Shown piece after piece: positions 60,586 through 64,000 of a stretch of 64,000 nt of DNA. A model generated the notes under the pieces. It saw nothing but the letters and a program-made list of their open reading frames with translations, was not told the origin of the DNA and did no database searches. How positions within the stretch are numbered: position 1 is the first letter of the stretch; every line of letters begins with the position of its first letter. The position numbers and the translations under genes were made by a program. The DNA is from Thamnidium elegans (taxonomy: Eukaryota; Mucoromycota; Mucoromycetes; Mucorales; Mucoraceae): contig JAIXMG010000020.1 of assembly GCA_025201345.1 (NCBI GenBank), positions 558,001 to 622,000 on the forward strand. The letters are read 5' to 3'.

Positions 60586-62487
60586 TTAAAACTCCCACTT
60601 GTTCAAGTTTTCATCCATAAAGAGCTCTACCATACTCTTTACTTTTGAACCAACAGGGTCTTTAGGTTTCATTTCCTTAATACGAGAAATGAATTCAGGA
60701 GACATTTTAGAAGAAGGTCTTCTAGGGAAACTTTGAAATTCGTTTGTTAACGTAGGAGAAGAAGTTTGAATGATATTTTCAAAGCGAAGTCGAAGTTGAT
60801 CCACTTCAGGTGTCTCGGGTCTAGGTAAAGAAGATACTGAATTGGGTGAAAACGACGAGGATCTTCTACTGTTACTATTATTTTGAAATATACTAGCTGC
60901 TATCTTGACATGATGAGAATCCGTGTTTTGATGACTAGTAGCTGCGGCAACTTCTGCATCATGTTCATCTGCACTCGAACAAGTAGATGGGTGTGATACT
61001 GGTTGTTGAGTTAATACATGATTTTCCTCATTATCTTCAGTTGAAATAACTTTTTGTTTAGCCTCAACATCATCTTCTTTTTCTTCTTGAGGTTCTTCAT
61101 CAAATGAATCTACTACAATAGCTTCATCTTCCTCTTCTTCTCTTTCTGCTGCAACAACAATAGCTTCATCCTTCTCTTCTTCTTTTTCTTCTACTGCAAT
61201 AGTAGTTTCATCCTCTACTACCACGACAGGTTCATCTAATTTAATTTCATTGTTAACCTCCTTTACTTGCTCCTTTTCAACAACGACAGGTTTCTCTTTT
61301 TTAGATTTCGTTGCAGTAGTAGTAGTAGTAGTATTAATAACAGGTTTCTTTTCAGTTATTTTACTGTACTTTCGTGTGCGTCCAGTGATGATAGAAGTAG
61401 GTGGCGTGTTTTTTGAAACACCTCCTTTTGTCGTAGTAGTTAATTTTGCTGTTGTAGTTGCTGTAGCAGTGACTAAACTTCCTCTTCTTCCGTTTAATTC
61501 TGATCTTCTAGGAGGAAGTTGTTTTGTAGTTGGTTTTGTAGTTGGTTTAGCAGTTGGTTTAGCAGTTGGTTTAGCAGTTGGTTTAGCAGTTGGTTTAGCA
61601 GTTGGTTTAGCAGTTGGTTTTGGAGTGGTAGTTCTAGTAGGTGGAGTAGTAGCAGTAGTAGTAGTAGTAGCTACTTTAGTTGTGCTACTGATACGAGAAG
61701 TTTTCTAATTTTGTAAAGGTTAATAATATATACATATATTTACATAAAAAAAAAAAGGTTACTTACTAATGAAGTAGTAATAGGAGTTCTAGTATTGGGT
61801 ATTTTACTATTACGGACGATTGGAGTAGGTTTTCTAAGAGAATTACGGGGTCCATCAGGTGAAGATGTTGTGTCACGTAAAGCAAGTTTCCTTTGATGGG
61901 GTGATGTTGTTCCTGAAACACTTGATTGCTTTGTTGTTGATGTAGTTGTCTTTTTTATCACATTCTTTCTATTATTAGCAACCTTTACAGGAATAGCTGA
62001 TGATGATGATGATGATGATGTTGATGATAATGTTGTTGAAGTTGAACAAGTAGAAGGAAATGATTCACTTTGGAACCAATCTATTTCGGTCTGAGCATTT
62101 TCCGGATTCAAGCTTCCGTGAAATAAACTATAAAATATATTAGTACGTACACACACGCACACACACACACACACAAAGTAATTATACCTTTTTGATTGTG
62201 TATGGTCAATAATATGTAACCAATCTTCAATTGCATTTAAACCTTCCAAGATAAATCCAAACACAGTTTGTCTAATATAAATAATAATTAATAAAAAAAA
62301 AAAGTAGTTTTTATACGTATAATCAACTTTACGGTTCTTTAATTTGTTTGTCAAGTACAAGTTTAGCTGATTCAACTGATAAGTCAAACTTCTTTTCAAA
62401 TACAATTAAAAGATCATCTTTAATCGATATCTTTTCAACAATATTTGGTTTTTTATTGAAAGAAACGATACCTAAAGTTCGTTGCAT
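60586..62487 (-). CDS. Low-complexity protein with KPTA repeats
   Basis: Four exons give about 570 residues. The first two exons form the only compact part: MQRTLGIVSFNKKPNIVEKI, FEKKFDLSVESAKLVLDKQI and TVFGFILEGLNAIEDWLHII, which should be helical. Then come Ser/Thr/Lys-rich stretches, a run of KPTA tetrapeptides (about seven, near 61535-61625) and an acidic segment. A conserved-looking C-terminus follows (VDQLRLRFENIIQTSS, FISRIKEMKPKDPVGSKVKS, ending LFMDENLNKWEF). The basic Ser/Pro-rich centre and helical ends suggest a cytoskeleton-linked adaptor, but no family is recognised. Both ends look more constrained than the repeats. Confidence 0.7.
61535..61625. repeat. 12-bp tandem repeat coding KPTA
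   Basis: About seven units of GGTTTAGCAGTT on the plus strand, nearly identical, coding (minus strand) for KPTA. The high identity suggests recent slippage and likely length variation between isolates. Confidence 0.9.
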
Positions 62488-62598
62488 TTTTTGTATTGTA
62501 AAATCTTTTTTTTAAAAAAAAGAAAAGAAAAATGGTTGGTATGCATTAATGAAAAAATAATAATAATAAAGGGTCATACTTACATTCTTTTTTTAGTA

Positions 62599-62629
<31 letters not shown>

Positions 62630-63400
62630 AAGAAAGAAAAATTAAATAAGGGGAATGAAAGTGTGACAAATAACATTACAAAAACGTGGGCTGTGGGCTT
62701 TCCAAAACACGACTTCTTGTTGTCGGAGTTATCATTTCTTTTTTAGTGACAACAACTCTTTATGTACATGGCATTGCTTCGTTTGATTATCATCTTACCA
62801 TATTCGGTCTTTCGTCTTTAATTGACCACATAGATTGGTTTAAATACTTGGCATATCTTGAAACACCAAAACAAATTTTATTTATGATATCATATAGCAT
62901 CTCACTAATATAAGTTAACACTACGACATTTTAATCATCACATGTAATTAAGTACTCTCTCTCTCTCTCTCTCTCGTGCGTTACTGCAAATTAGTCTTGT
63001 AACTATTATTCCTATTAGTACTACATATCTCGACCAACTTCTCGGGGGGGGGGGAGGAGGCTGCTAAAAAAACCCTTTTTTATATCGGTATTTTAACGAT
63101 TAGGACGCTTTTATACCACGTGGAAATACGGTGAGGCTAATTCATGCGCTATAAATAAAATAAAGTGGGCTTGAAAAAAGACCCTTTTTCTACGCTTTGA
63201 CTAAAACGCATTTAGACTTTTTTCATTGTAAATACTCGTGTCTTTTCATTAACCAAGAAACTACACTCAATCGTTTCAAAACAAGTTACACGTATAATAA
63301 ACGTCAAACTAGTATGAAAACGCCCTTTTTGACAATTGTTTCATCTAATACAGCCCGTTTTTTTTTAAACGTGTTATGAAACACTTTTTTTTTGTCTGTT
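62488..63400. other. Intergenic
   Basis: Contains an (AAAG)n microsatellite at 62603-62630, a (CT)n repeat at about 62955-62975 and a G run at 63044-63053. A hydrophobic frame at 62686-62913 lacks an ATG. A CACGTG palindrome lies at 63118-63123, 280 bp before the next gene start. Confidence 0.5.
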
Positions 63401-64000
63401 ATGAATAGAGTAACACCAATCTACTGGGAGAAGAACCTGTCCACGACTTTTTTGATCGGCGAAAAAGTAATACTTCCATTGTATTCCTTGTACGAGGGTA
63501 AGAATTTCACATTCATTTTTACTCTAATTGAAACTAAAGATGCACACACGCACACTCTTTTCATTAGTCATTGTATATATATATATATATAAAAGAAGGC
63601 ATCTTCTTTCTCTTTTATACTTTCTTGTTGGAATTGTATATATAATATTGTCGCGTATTAGTATCTACAATTACCTAGTCTCTAATAAAAAACATGGGGT
63701 AAATATACATCGCTATTTTTCATGATGCAACACCATATACATTATAATGTTACCCCTTGTGCACTACAATAAACACATCCTTAAAAAAAAGAAGCTTTTA
63801 CGACTTCAATTACCTGTTTCATCATCTCAGTCACCTTATATTGTATAAATAATACACATCAGATATATTAATAACCAATTTCTTTTTTTTTTCGCGTTTA
63901 TGCTGTCTTGTATCTTTCAGACAATAAAGTCTTTAATTTAATTGTAAAGATGGAAAAAAGAAACGCAAGTTCCTTTTTTCGAGCATTGCCTGACCTCGCT
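63401..64000 (+). CDS. 5' part of an unidentified gene (partial)
   Basis: ATG at 63401 opens MNRVTPIYWEKNLSTTFLIG followed by PLYSLYE, then a GGTAAG donor at 63498. An acceptor after CTTTCAG at 63920 restores the frame to DNKVFNLIVKMEKRNASS and continues to the window edge (ALPDLA). The 423-nt intron is long here and may hide another exon. Alternatively, the gene starts at the ATG at 63950. No family is recognised from about 60 residues. Confidence 0.45.

Overview
The window is nuclear DNA of a filamentous fungus, most likely a Mucoromycota species close to the Mucorales. This rests on several observations. The DNA is very AT-rich with many long A or T homopolymers. Nearly every gene is split by many short introns (about 45-100 nt) with GTAAGT-like donors, CTAAC-like branch sites and T-rich acceptors. 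Gene content also fits an early-diverging fungus: a class C GPCR, a CYP509-like P450, an Asterix subunit, an Ecl1-family gene, and Paf1, Vac8 and Exo70 orthologues. There is no bacterial, plasmid or CRISPR content. Coordinates of spliced genes below are start-to-stop spans including introns, which I inferred by hand from splice signals and reading frame.

Left part (1-12,950): the tail of an unknown gene, an SQS1-like G-patch/R3H splicing factor, a small basic protein, a cytochrome P450, a divergent pair (Asterix ER chaperone subunit and Paf1) and a peroxisomal acyl-CoA oxidase with a PTS1 tail. Second part (13,060-22,340): a 13-exon class C receptor that appears to carry a PH-like domain in its cytoplasmic tail, an Ecl1-family zinc protein, an RBBP4/Hat2 histone chaperone, a small orphan gene and cytochrome c. 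Third part (23,300-39,710): an R3HCC1-like RNA-binding protein, a PABPN1/Pab2-like protein, tRNA-Arg(TCG), a decayed gene, a BAG1-like co-chaperone, the giant UTP10/HEATR1 rRNA-processing protein and ribosomal protein uS15 on a shared promoter. Fourth part (40,400-51,210): Vac8, Exo70, a mariner-like MITE, a PH-domain protein and mitochondrial aconitase.

The right quarter (51,200-60,580) is gene-poor accessory sequence. It holds palindromic mobile-element remnants, tRNA-Val(TAC), a strongly diverged ubiquitin-like protein with a C-terminal extension, and a multi-stop, frameshifted pseudogene whose 3' part recurs about 2.7 kb away. The window ends with a low-complexity KPTA-repeat protein and the first exons of an unidentified gene.

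The genes are mostly housekeeping and do not form a cluster with one shared function. Loose themes are gene expression and ribosome making (SQS1, Paf1, Hat2, Pab2, UTP10, uS15), membrane traffic (Vac8, Exo70, PH protein) and energy metabolism (acyl-CoA oxidase, cytochrome c, aconitase). The most unusual items are the GPCR with a PH-like tail, the orphan ubiquitin-like gene, the decayed repeat element, and the paired CACGTG boxes upstream of both tRNA genes.
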